DNA of 64,000 nucleotides from Erodium maritimum (GCA_963921825.1 OY997588.1:57668803-57732802); one strand, 5' to 3'; counted from the stretch's first letter, positions 46,078 to 57,406 are shown. Numbers and translations: made by a program. The notes: generated by a model not told the origin, from the letters alone.

Positions 46078-48995
46078 TGACTCTGGTTCTTCAATCCATG
46101 TTTCAACATCGATGTCAGAAATAACACATTGCGGAAACCAATAGGAAATGAGTAGAACATTTATTAAGGTAACTAAATGCGGTCAATTGTCAAATATGTT
46201 AGATAGTGCAAAATAACTTTATCTAGTGGTTATTTATTAACTTTGATGATACATTATATATACTTGTATTTTCCAGGGATTTATTATAGGGTTATTTTCA
46301 TCTTACTGCCCTAACTATGTGGTTTTTTTCATCTCACTACCCAAACTATTTTTTGTGGCACCTCACTACCCTAGAACGAAATTGTTTTTCACTTTCATAC
46401 CCGCCATCAATTGTCATCCATTTTTGGATGAAAAAACTTAAAAAGTCCATAATACCCCTCACTAACAATCAAATTTTTAAAAGCACGTCATTGGTTTTCA
46501 AAATTTGTTTAATGTCACAAAAATGCATTCTAGGGTTGTGAGTGTTGGGTCTCGAGGTAGGGTTGGAGATGAACCAACTCGCAGGGGAAAATCAGTGAAA
46601 ACCAAGAGAAGATTAAAACCATGAAACAACTAACAAAGAATGGATTCACAAGAGAAAAATTCAGCACTATTTCTTACCAAAACAAGAACACCGGGTAACG
46701 AATGATTTGGCTTGAGTCTCTAAGACGCCTACGTATCCACATGGGAATCAAAGCCACGTAATTCTTCTCTTTGAGGACTCAAGAACACAAAATGGAGATG
46801 AAACCTTGTCTTGGCCGAGCCTATAACCTTTCGCCACCAGTCGAGCTTTGTAGGTCAGAGGGTTGCCGTCCATGTCCATCTTTACCTTGAAGATCAATTT
46901 GCATCCGATGGTCCTCACACCATTGATGGGATCAACCAGTTCCTAGACCCGGTTGTCCGACATGTATTTCATTTCCTCCCTCATGGCTCCCAGCCATAAC
47001 TCGGAGTCGGGCTCATCCACGACTTCCTGAAAGGTGGCTGGATCATCGTGATCCACCATGACTTCATTCTCACCTCCGGATACCATATCTTGGAGGTGGA
47101 CGACTGATCCTTTCAGATCGCCTTGGACCTTCCGGAATTGTAACAGGAATTGGTTCTTACGCTACGACCATCTCTGGATCCCTTTCTACTAGGTTGTCAA
47201 TTGGTTTAGACGGATCTGTACCATCCTGAATTTCTTCGATGAGCACAGTCCTCCCAATGACGTCTTTGGAAACAAAACTCATATTGTCCGTAACAGGGCT
47301 TCCATAACGGCCAAGATTGGCTTGGGGACGGGCTACATGAGTGACACGATAGACGGCTAAAGGATTCATCCCTCATACTGAGGTATGGGAAAGATATCGG
47401 TTCTCGGCCGCTTGATCGAGAGTGACTGAAAGAATAGCATAGCCATGCACATGATACTGGGTATCATATATTCAGTAATCTCACATATCAAGGAACAGTG
47501 ATTGAGAATAATAAGGATGACGGCTCTATGCCTTATCTCAATCAAGATATCGGAGATAAAAGGATAATGACAGGGACGACGGAAAGGTTAGAATCGACAT
47601 GGTCGATTCGTTATGTAGTGTCAAGCAATACTAAAGTCTCGTTAGTTGCCACTTATATAGGATCAAGTAAAATGGGATTGTACGTTGACCTATTGACATG
47701 CATAAACCTAAGGGTCACACCGGAGGGTGAAACTCATTGACACATTTATGGAGAATGACCAAAAGGGAGTTGTCTAGGGACATGACCAAAACTGGGTTTT
47801 GGGTCATGTGCCCGTAAGTGAATAGGATTTTACGGATCGAGACAAGGCTTGGAGTCTTGGGATTGATCACGTCTGATAATGTTGGGCATTTCCCGTATGG
47901 AAGGCTTGGAGGCGATGAGCGAATCACGGGACCTCGTTGGAAATGGCCACGGGCCATGTTCTAAGAGGCACATGAAAGGCCCATGCAACCAAGGCCCATG
48001 TAACTAATTAATCAAGCCTTGATTAATTAGTATTAAGTAAGCATGAAAGGAATTAAGGTGTTGGTAATTCACCACCTAACCCCATCTTGTCTAGCCATAC
48101 TTTGTCCTATTTACACCTTACTTGTCACCATGCTTGTCTCATGCCTTTAGTTGGACAAGTATGAGGTTTGTTATGTTTAAGTCATCTTTTTTCAACATAA
48201 CAAACACAAGACAAGAATAGGAAACACAACTTCTCTCCCCTCTCCCTTGCAATTTCGGCCAAGGCAAGCTCCCACCTCTATTTTTGTGTTCTTGAGTCCT
48301 CAAAGAGAAGAACTACGTGGCTTTGATCCCCATGTGGATACGTAGGAGTCTTGAAGACTCAAGCCAATCATTCGTTACCCGGTGTTCTTGTTTTGGTAAG
48401 AAATAGTGCTGAATTTTTCTCTTGTGAATCCATTCTTTGTTAGTTGTTTCATGGTTTTAATTGTCTCTTGGTTTTCATTGATTTTCTGCTGCGAGTTGGT
48501 TCATCTCCAACCCTACCTCGAGACCCAACACTCACAACCCTAGAATGCATTTTTGTGACATTAAACAAATTTTGAAAACCAATGACGTGCTTTTAAAAAT
48601 TTGATTGTTAGTGAGGGGTATTATGGACTTTTTAAGTTTTTTCATCCAAAAATGGATGACAATTGATGGCGGGTATGAAAGTGAAAAACAATTTCGTTCT
48701 AGGGTAGTGAGGTGCCACAAAAAATAGTTTGGGTAGTGAGATGAAAAAAACCACATAGTTAGGGCAGTAAGATGAAAATAACCCTATAATAAATCCCTGG
48801 AAAATACAAGTATATATAATGTATCATCAAAGTTAATAAATAACCACTAGATAAAGTTATTTTGCACTATCTAACATATTTGACAATTGACCGCATTTAG
48901 TTACCTTAATAAATGTTCTACTCATTTCCTATTGGTTTCCGCAATGTGTTATTTCTGACATCGATGTTGAAACATGGATTGAAGAACCAGAGTCA
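46078..48995. repeat. Large inverted repeat built around rearranged Copia-B-type sequence
   Basis: The left arm (46078 to about 46810) and right arm (about 48265 to 48995) are near-perfect reverse complements of roughly 730 bp, around a spacer of about 1.45 kb. The outer 465 bp of each arm are flanking DNA: a Copia protease remnant (IDSGSSIHVST on the minus strand at the right) and an AT-rich block with a 74-codon frame translated identically in both arms. The inner part of each arm is the start of a Copia-B-type LTR (TGTTGGGTCTCGAGG). Duplication of flank and LTR together, in opposite orientation, implies an inverted duplication after insertion. Confidence 0.92.
46543..48531. mobile_element. 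Chimeric Copia-B-related block (LTR start, RT piece, inverted LTR)
   Basis: 46543-46814 matches the first 270 bp or so of the Copia-B LTR. 46815-47282 matches Copia-B internal sequence around 23627-24085 (RT and integrase end), in the same orientation. 47284-48531 is the reverse complement of LTR positions 1 to about 1248, broken at CGGACA. The two LTR starts therefore point outward in opposite directions, which normal LTR elements never do. Confidence 0.88.
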
Positions 48996-49067
48996 ATGCA
49001 CCATACGTTAACATGAACACTGACCATATTGGAATAATAACAAATAAGAGAAACAAAGTTACCTTTG

Positions 49068-51351
49068 TTCCATACGGAGTTTATATAGCAAAAACAGAAT
49101 GTTTTGAGCCCCTTTCTCCCCAAGCGTACTGTCTCTCTGCGCCTCGAGCCCCTCACTTTTTCCTCCTTCCCAAGGTCGGAAGTGATGACCGTGTTTTCCA
49201 CCTGCAACTCCTCCTCCCCTACTCCTCACCACTAATCACCGTCGTTAGTTACATACAAACTCCGGCACATTACACACATACCCCCCCCCCCCCCCACCTC
49301 CCCGTCTCTACACTCATAACCAGTACTCTTACCATCAAACACATGATACTGTGGAACCCTCCCTCCTCCCTACTACTTGAACAATCACACAACCTAACTC
49401 TTCCCCGTTACCGCCACTCCTCCCGACACCCTTTGAACCCGATACACATCCATCGAGCCTCCAGCTAACTCTCTCATGTATTTTTGGCTCACTTGACCAA
49501 TATTAAAGGGCTAAGTGGTGGAAGTAAATTTTTAAAGAAAACCCCACACCTGCTCCGGTGCCGAGTCAAGAACTCCCTAGGACTACCACAACAAAATACC
49601 AGCCGAGGGACGTGTTTGAAGAAGATGACATAGTCATACTAGTCCCAGAGAACACAATCCCCATCGTGGAAGATCAACGGTACAGGTACGCTCTCGTCGG
49701 CCACCTCCTCGCTGACAAAGAGGTTTGTCCGCGTACCCTCTATACCAGTTTTGTTCAGGGCTGGAAGGAACCAGAGGTGACTTTTCAACCCCTCACCAAC
49801 AAAATCATGGCCTTTTTCTTTTCGTGTCAAGACTCTCTAGATATAGTTAGAAGCCAGGAACCATGGAGTTTCTTTGGGACTTTACTACTTCTAGCTCCCC
49901 TCCTCCTAGAACTCAGTCGGAAAACCTTACCTTCCGACATATCCAAATGTCAGTACGGATCTATGATATGCTAGTGGAACTGAGAACCCCGGAAATGGGG
50001 GATTTCATTTCGGCTGAACTAGGGAGGGAAGTAGGGGCGTTGGAACCAACACATCCGGGGGATGGTTCCATTTTCTTAGCTTGTGCCTTGAGCTTGATTC
50101 CATAAGGCCGCTCCAGCGTCATCTCCTTCTACAAGTGGACCCTTCATCTACTCCTTCCAAAGCCAGGATTCAATATGACAATCTCCCTCCTTTCTGCGCC
50201 AGATGCTGTCAGCTAGACCATTTATTTTTTGACTGTTACACTCTCCTCCCGGGGTGGATTTTGACCAAGATAGATATGGGGATGAACTTCGAGCAACCAC
50301 TTGGCCCCCAAAAAATGAACTCAGGGTGGGAGCTATGGATTCGCTGAACAAACCTTAGAGGAAATTTCTAATGGGTACCCCTGTGCTACCTTCTGTTTTC
50401 TCTCGTTATGCAAGCTCGGAGCACCACTCATCAATCTCCTCGCCGGGAACATCCTAGAAGGAAAATAGGCCCATGCATTTCCAAGGGAACGATGACTTTA
50501 AATTACCATCCTTGCTTAAGCATCACCTTTCCGAGATAACCCGTCAAGTTGGTAGAATGAGAGATTGGGATAAAGGGAAGGGATTGGTTGCGTGGCTTCC
50601 ACCAACTCGGTCCACTCCTCCTATCATCCCACCTGACCACAACAATTTTCTCTCAACCTTCATAAGGGAAGCAACGAGGACCCGTGAAAGGAAACACCGA
50701 CAAAGCACCAAAGGGTACCGCCACCGTCCTCTCTATGTCGGGATCCTTGGAAGAAAACAGCGGAAAGTGATGCAACAACTGTATCACCAATCCCTAAGCT
50801 GGATGACAACGAGTTTGTTTCAGAAGGGGAACTATAGCACCCCACCATCAGGCTTCTCACTATTTGGAAAACGGACAATCGATCTAATATCTCCGGCTCT
50901 ACCTGACCTCAGTTACCAGTTTAGAATTTGGTTGACCTCACGACAAGGGCTGGAAAACAGCCCTATCAAGAAGTATAGTAAGCGGTAAAGCCACGGGGAC
51001 TCGTGATGTTCCTGCTCCGTATGGGAGTCCGGGCCCGATCTGGGCTGGCTGTATCCCATAGAGTAATCATTGAGTCCCTCTCGCACGCCAAGAGAACCCC
51101 CTTCACCAACTCCTAGTCTCTTGGCATTGCGGTATTGAGCGAATATTTGGTATTATCAAATTCCTATTATTGAGGGTAGAAATTTTAGTTTCATATCTAT
51201 GTATCGGATCACCTTATTGTCTTTACAAGGGGGGCAACCGAGTCGATTCTTGGATTAGTTCGGGGTACGCCCCTTGACTCTAACAGACTTACCTCTTTCT
51301 GGTTGTATGTGTTGGTTTATTATTTAATTATACTCATACCCTTTATAAAAA
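49068..51351 (+). mobile_element. LINE-5: ORF1-only LINE with 13-bp target duplication
   Basis: AAAGTTACCTTTG is present at 49055-49067 and 51352-51364. The second copy directly follows a poly(A) run. The 2.28-kb insert has a C-rich leader, ORF1-like sequence (49500-50350) and a 3' region, but no endonuclease or RT. Size and composition parallel LINE-3, but the sequences are not alike, so this is a different family with the same deletion pattern. Confidence 0.9.
49558..50350 (+). pseudogene. LINE-5 ORF1 (DUF4283 and zinc knuckle), frameshifted
   Basis: The frame from 49558 has a DUF4283-type block (YALVGHLLADKEVCPRTLY...IMAFFFSCQDSLDIVRSQEPWSF). It breaks near 49880-49970. The zinc knuckle PFCARCCQLDHLFFDC (C-x2-C-x4-H-x4-C, intact) is in the frame opening at 50081. 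At least two frameshifts therefore separate the RNA-binding domain from the knuckle. The following frame 50473-50988 is Ser/Arg-rich and may be the eroded C-terminus. Confidence 0.75.
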
Positions 51352-51527
51352 AAAGTTACCTTTGCTCTTCTACCACTTGAGGAACTTTGGGCTATCCTTC
51401 TTGACATTCCCCTTCTTTTTACAAAAGTAACACTTAGATTCCTTAGAGATTCGTTCCTAAATGGGAATTTTTTCCCTTCCATTTGTCCTTAGGATGCCAT
51501 TTTTCCTTCTTCCAGGTTGTGAGTATT

Positions 51528-54413
51528 TGTAAAGACCGACTCATTTTAAAGATTTAAAAGTTTTAAATTTATCGAGTTGAAACGTCGGAGTTGGAAACAG
51601 GTCGAAAAACTGGAGCGAGTACGAAATAAAAAGAATTTCAAAAAAAAAAAAGAAAAAGAAAATTGTGGAAACAGGCAGGGTCGGACCTGTTCTGGGCCCA
51701 AACCCGCGCGCTCACGAAACCCGGGCCCAAGGCCCACGCGCGCGAACCCTAAACCTCGTTCATGTTCCTCTTCTTCATCGCACAGCCGCACGGTTACCGA
51801 GGCAAACCACGCCGCTTCCTCTTCCTTCTCTCGTCTCGCTCTCAGGTCTGCACCGTGTTCTCTCTCTCGAGCTTCGCCGGAGCCAAATCCCGTCGCCGAC
51901 CTTCCTCCTCCACCCACGCCACGCCATCGTTCCCTTCCTCTCCCTTCCCTTCGCCCTCACACGAGCCACCGTCCCGAGCTCTGCAAATCCGACCACAAGA
52001 CCAAGATGCGTCGCTCCTTCCCCGAGGTCGATTTACGACGCCGGAGATGGAGGAGAACCACACGGTTCGCGTCTCTCTCTTTCCCGACTTCGACCGCCTG
52101 AAAACCCCCTCGTGGCGAGCTAGATTTGGGACGAGTTCGGCCAAAGACGTCGCTGGCGAGCCTCGATCTCGCCAGATCTGGGACGGAGAGCGTTGGGTCG
52201 CTCCCCAGCCACTGACGTCGTGACCTCGAGCTCGCCGGAGTCCTGGCGTCCTTCTTCACCGGCCAGTTCTTCCCTCCCCGAGCTACCTGCGTCGTCTTCG
52301 TCGCCGGAGTCAGAACCCTAGCGCCCTCTCTCCCGTGCACGAAAAGATAGAGAAGACAGGCCATTTGGGCCTCGGTGAGACGGGCCTTGGGCCAGAGCTG
52401 AACCACGCGAGGCTCGGGCCTTGGGCCCAGGACGATCTCGGGCCGGACCAGACCTCGGGCCAGGCGCAGGTTCCAGGACCGGGTCTGGACTCGGGTCCGG
52501 ACCTGGGTCGGAGCCGGGTCTGGGTCGGGTCTGGGGCCGGGTTCGGGTCGGTCCTGGGTCAGGTCTGGATCCGGGTTAGGCATGGATCCGGGTCGGACTC
52601 GGGTCAGATCCGGGTCAGGACAATTTAAATAATTAATTAATTAATTTAAAAGGATTAAATCAGATAAATCAAAGTACTTGAATCAAATAAATGAAAGGAC
52701 TTACCTGTTAATTTAGAGGACCGTTACAGACTGGATCAGGACTAATTACCGTCCCTTTTTGTTAAAACCAGGCTTGAACCTCGATCGTGGAGAAGACCGG
52801 AGCTAGGCCCGGACGTCAGCAACTAGGAGACGCAGCTGTTGGTTCTTCTCGAGGTAGGGAAAAGTAACGAATACCGGTTTAATTATGGAAAGTTACTAGT
52901 ATGCATGCTAGGTAATAATAAAACTGGGACGATCTTTATGTTATAAAACAACCGGACGAGTCTAGTAACATGCAGGTTGAAATCACTTGATTTGACTGTT
53001 AGAATGCCATGATTAGAATGTGAGGAACGAGTGAACTGAGGGATAACTTACGTGCCATGTCGAGCCGTAAGTTTGGGATTGCGTGCTGGTAGATGGGCCA
53101 TGTCGAGCATTAGGATTGCGTGTTGTGTGTTATAACCGATGTGTGAGAGTCGAAATAAGATTATACTCGTTGTTGCAAGATTGTGACTGTGTGTGGGAAA
53201 GTGTGCCGTGTTTGTTGTAATGTGAATCCGTGATTGTGAAATGACCGGGTGATTGATAGACCGGTTTGTGTGTTATGGTGAGTTTGGTCTAGTTGGTATA
53301 CCGGGGTTGAACTATATCTTGAGGATGTGTGTTATACTCTTGATGTGTGTTATCGGAGTGGTACTTACACTGAGGGATAGTTCCGGTGTAGTGTATCGAG
53401 GCCAAAGATGGCGTGATTGATACCCCGAGTCTCTGTGACGGGAGGACTTACGACCGAGGTATGCGCCGGTCCGTTGTACCTGAGGCCCTGATTCTACGTG
53501 ACAGGAAGACGTCTGACTGAGGGATTTCCGGTCTGGGATGTTACCCCAATTCTACGTGACGGGGAGATGTTGGGACCGAGGCTTCTCGATCCGGTCCGAT
53601 ATAAATGGAACAGGCTGTGATAGCCGGAGACATTGGAAATGGTTGTACTAAGTTTCGTATTGGACCTACGGTTCGTGTTTGGGCCTGCGGGTCGTGTTGG
53701 GCCTACGGGTAGTGTGGGGCCTACGGGTCGTGGTTGGGCCTAAGGTTCGTGTTCTACCCCAATGATCTATGGTCCTTTGCGAACATTTCCGGACCCTCCG
53801 ATGAGATGCGTTCCTAGGGAACGTTTCCGGTCGCCCTGACGCATGTGTCTCCTCTGGACCGAGGGGCTATCCGAGATGATGTGATGATATTATTATAATT
53901 CGGGCACTGCAGTACGGGACATGTGTTGGTTGCTTTTGTGTGTGGTACGTGTGTTGTTTGGTTAATGTTTTGTTTTGTGAAAGTGGTCATTGAGCGTGTT
54001 GTAAGTTTGGCTATGAACCCCGGTTTGACAGTTAGTTATGCTGCTGTACTAGTATGCCGTAATTGGACGGTTACTCGTGGTGGTGAGCCGATGTTCATTA
54101 CCTTAACTACTTTCTCTATTGGCCGAAAGCTCACCCCTTACATTGTTGTGTTTCAGGTGTTGAGCGGGAATTGTGCTAGCAGGACACAACTGAGCTTGGG
54201 AGCTGGCGAGGTCTTGTCTAGTAGGTCTAGAGACGTATAGCGTTTTGAACTATTTACTGTCCTTACGGTTTACTTAAGAGTTGTTGACTCTTTTATTCGA
54301 ATTTATGAATTACAGTTATTGTTTTAAGCTTATTTACTTTAATTTTTGCTTTAATCTTCTATTATTTTAGTTCACGTCTCGAGTTCGGTCAAAACCGGAT
54401 TTGGGGCGTGACA
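51528..54413 (+). repeat. Gypsy-2 5' LTR
   Basis: 2886 bp, TGTAAAGACC...GGGGCGTGACA. It contains a GC-rich zone with (CGGGTC)-type repeats (52430-52615), the conserved module (52811-52867), and a GCCGAAAGCTCACC block (54122-54135). Several overlapping long open frames in 51577-52583 on both strands reflect GC-rich composition and are not called. Confidence 0.9.
52430..52615. repeat. Degenerate CGGGTC(T/C)GG minisatellite in the Gypsy-2 5' LTR
   Basis: Repeated words CGGGTC, CGGGTCTGG and GGGTCAGG fill this segment. The same array recurs in the 3' LTR at 59205-59405 with different repeat order, so the array drifts in length between the two LTRs. Confidence 0.85.
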
Positions 54414-54415
54414 AT

Positions 54416-54433
54416 TTTGTATCAGAGCCTGGT
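54416..54433 (+). other. Gypsy-2 primer-binding site
   Basis: TTTTGTATCAGAGCCTGG follows the LTR by two bases and keeps the core GTATCAGAGCC that pairs with the 3' end of initiator tRNA-Met. Confidence 0.88.
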
Positions 54434-55523
54434 TTCATTTTGAACTTGTTTTCAAAACCTCGGACCGTACGTCAGTTAGGTGGGTAGAGTTAGGTGGCTA
54501 AAGTCGTAGTGCTCGGTGACGCAAGTCGGAATTATCCTATGCGTAGAGTCGAAACGACAAGAGGTTTGATTGTTAAAATGCGTTGTTTAAGTTTTTCCTT
54601 ACTTGGTTTTTACCTTATTCTCAGGTTGTTGTACACCCTAGTGGATCCATGATGTCGATCAGTTGAGATCGAGGTTGGTTAACGAGCGAGGCTCGGGATG
54701 GTTATGACGTCTTGGTTGGTTAATTGCTATGTGGGTTGCCGCCTTGGTCGGCCGTTGTTTGATTGGTGAAACGGTTGGCCTAAGTGCCGTGAACTTTTAG
54801 TGAACTTGTGTGGTTTGTAGTCATTGTTTGAGTTGAACTGTTTTCCAGGTATGGACTTAGCCGGGCGGTAATAGTGAGATTACCAAGACCCGAGGTGTAA
54901 GTTGAGATATTTTGCTGAGTTCGAATTTTGTGTTTGGGCGCTATGTGTTGAGGGTAATTGGTTATCCTGCATAAGCGAATGGTTGACTTAATTTACGAAC
55001 GGGTCATGCCCGATTTTCTACAGAAACTGAAGTGTATGTACCATCACGATTTGGCTATAGGGGCCACTGTAGCCGGACGTGAATGGGGGGATATCAAGTG
55101 GTTACAACGTAATTCGGGGACGCCTGAATCGGGTTGTAACAACGAGAGATCAACACGAATGTCATGTTAGAAAGAGAACGCGTTAAGTCTTTCAAAACGA
55201 AGTTGTTGTTGCCTAGTGTGTAATTGATGTATGGTAATCGTTGTGCGAAATTGCTTGTGCTATAAGCTGTGGTCTGGGTGACTCTTGTGTGGAATTGCTG
55301 CTGAGTGTGAAATTGTGTGTAACCGCTGTTTGTATATATGATATGTGTGACGCACTAGTATGTGAACTTCTCTATTGTGTGCGACTATACTACACTGGGT
55401 ATATTATTATTACTATAAGTACTACTGTAATGGATTGTGTGTGACGTTAGTTATTCTAAGCGCGTTGTTCTTTTCGAGCCAAGAAGATGAACATGTGCGT
55501 TATCCGTGCAGAGTATTTATGAC

Positions 55524-56950
55524 ATGGCACATACTTATGCTCCACGAGGCACCAGAGGACGGCTAGCTAGGGGCCGAGGACAATAGTCTGCGGCTCAGTT
55601 TGCTAGGGCGACTAGTGTCCAGGGTGCACCCGCTGAGGGGCACGAGAGGACTGAGACAGCCCAGGTGGGAGCTCTGGAGGAGTTGACCCGCACTGTTCAG
55701 GGACTGGCAGCTGCCTTTTCCTGGAGAGAGGCCGCAACTCCGACACCGGAGGCTGCACCTGCTGCCACTGCAGCGACCGCTGAGGGACCTACTCAGGTCG
55801 ACAGTTACACCGCGCAGGCGTTGCGGGACTTCCGTAGGTTGGGCATACCTGTGTTTTCCGGGGAGCCAGACCCCGAGGCAGCCGAGAGGTGGCTGGAGCA
55901 GATCACCCGCAACCTAGACACAGCAGGGATTTTGAGTGGTAGACTCCTAGTTTCTTTCTCAGCCTTCCACCTGGAGGGAGAGGCCTACCACTGGTGGCGC
56001 CGAGAGCATGTGCGAGTGGGTGACGACTTTTTGCTGTTCGGACAGCGTTTCCTCGAGCAGTACTTCACACAAGCTGTTCTGGATGACAAAAATCAGCAGT
56101 TCCTGGAGCTGCGACAGGACGGTCTGTATGTGTCGGAGTACGAGGCGAGGTTCACCTCCTTGTCTCGCTTCGGTCAGGATATGGTGCAGACGGAGGCTCT
56201 CCGTTGCCGACGTTTCGAGGAAGGGCTTCGCCCTGCGATCATGGACAAGGTCGTTGTTCTGAGGACCCAGGTATACTTTGATCTGGTGGATCAGGCCTTG
56301 GCTGTGGAGCAACGCTTCCGTGAGACAGCTAGGACTTGGGAGGTCAGACTGAGGTCGAACAACTCTCTGAGGCCATCCGAGACTCGGGATCCGAGGAGGT
56401 AGAGGACCTCGGGATCGTTTCAGACTCAGACCCAATTGAGAGGACCGCGACATGTTGGGTCGGTGGCTTCAGTTAGACCTTCCATGAGAGGGCGCACGTG
56501 CTACGGATGTGGGCGACCGGGTCACATGGCTCGAGACTGTCCGAGGAGCAGCGGATCAGTGGGCCATCCAGCTGGTAGACTTGAGGAGAGGTCGAGTGCT
56601 AGTCCATCGTTGTGTCATCAGTGTGGTCAGTCAGGGCACTTCATCTCCAGGTGCCCCGATCGACTTTTGGAGGTGTCGGCCCTGCGACCACAACAGTCGC
56701 AGACTGAGCATCCACCGCAGTTTCAGCAGCGTCAGGCTCAGACATAGAGAGCTCTGTGGCAGGCGGCGAGCGCGCCAGCACCGAGACAACGAGCAGCGCA
56801 ACATGTGGCACTTCCACCACTTCCGAGAGGCAGACCCCTGGCACGGCAGGGTTGGGTGTATGCTGGCACCGAGTCACGTGCAGAGAGACAGGATTTCGAT
56901 AATGATATCGTTCATGATCCCGAGCACGTTTTTGATTAGAGGACATCGCG
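55524..56950 (+). pseudogene. Gypsy-2 gag with two zinc knuckles
   Basis: ATG at 55524 begins MAHTYAPRGTRG, the same start as Gypsy-1 gag. Capsid motifs FSGEPDPEAAERWLEQITR and EGEAYHWWRREHV are intact in 55665-56402. Two complete knuckles follow (CYGCGRPGHMARDC and CHQCGQSGHFISRC, C-x2-C-x4-H-x4-C). In-frame TAG codons at about 55584, 56400 and 56745 interrupt it, each compatible with a single C-to-T change from CAG. Coding then ends without a protease. Gag would package the element RNA, while enzymes must come from a relative such as Gypsy-1 family members. Confidence 0.85.
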
Positions 56951-57362
56951 GAGCATGAGGCTAGCGAGAGTCCGAGAGTTGCTATTGTTTTGGCTTTAGA
57001 TACTTACTTTCTATTTTGAGACTTGTTTTTGACCGTTTGGGTTTTATTACTATTATTTACTGGAACCGCTTTTGAGCGTTTGCATCGTTTTAAGTCGCTA
57101 ATCTGTTATTTCTTAGTTCGCGCCTCGAGTTCGGCCAAGTACGACTGTTGGAACAAATTTTGGAACTGTGTACCTTGCACGCTAGTTGAGGGTGTGGCGG
57201 TGCCGACTAGTGTCAGTCGTGAGTGAGGAGTCAAGAGGACCGAATTGTGAAGTATCAAGCTTTCTTCGTTGTCATCAACGACTAGTACCCGAGCGACGGA
57301 GGACCGCAGGAATACCAGTAAGCAGCCAGAACGGCCATGGGAGGTGGCCGAGTAACGATAAG

Positions 57363-57406
57363 GTCAGAGTGGCGCAGCGGAAGCGTGGTGGGCCCATAAC
57401 CCACAG
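57363..57406 (+). pseudogene. 5' half of initiator tRNA-Met (44 nt) inside Gypsy-2
   Basis: The sequence matches plant initiator tRNA-Met from position 2 onward without a mismatch that I can see. It includes the D-arm (GCGCAGCGGAAGCG), the anticodon stem and loop GTGGG-CCCATAA-CCCAC with CAT anticodon, and the next two bases. It stops before the variable loop, and the T-arm and acceptor 3' strand are absent, so it is not a working tRNA gene. The pol III A box (TGGCGCAGCGG) is present and the B box is missing. It is in sense orientation with the element. The same tRNA is the element's replication primer. Confidence 0.9.

Larger units (their letters stand above)
48800..51522 (-). mobile_element. 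Copia-C remnant (gag zinc knuckle and protease), split by LINE-5
   Basis: Joining 51352-51522 to 48800-49067 on the minus strand gives CYFCKKKGNVKKDSPKF, a decayed zinc knuckle (His to Asn, last Cys to Ser). KWxKSKGNFVSLICYYSN follows, then the protease start NVWCIDSGSSIHVSTSMS. This order is typical of plant Copia gag-protease. The rest of the element is missing or rearranged: one side enters the inverted repeat and the other is cut by Gypsy-2 at 51527. Confidence 0.8.

Noticed and set aside
46317..46541. 74-codon frame present identically at 46317-46541 (+) and 48532-48756 (-), as a duplicated gene
   Set aside because: Identity comes from the inverted repeat. The frame is AT-rich, without motif, and overlaps the transposon boundary block.
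46543..48531. A complete small LTR retrotransposon with two LTRs
   Set aside because: The LTR pieces are in opposite orientation and both truncated. The core is a fragment, so it is a rearranged chimera and not an intact element.
51577..52583. Overlapping open frames of 100-208 codons on both strands in the Gypsy-2 LTR
   Set aside because: They overlap in several frames, are Arg/Pro/Ser-rich, recur in the 3' LTR with frame changes, and follow from GC-rich composition. No domain seen.
57363..57406. A complete, functional tRNA-Met gene
   Set aside because: T-arm, 3' acceptor strand and B box are missing. Only the 5' half is present.
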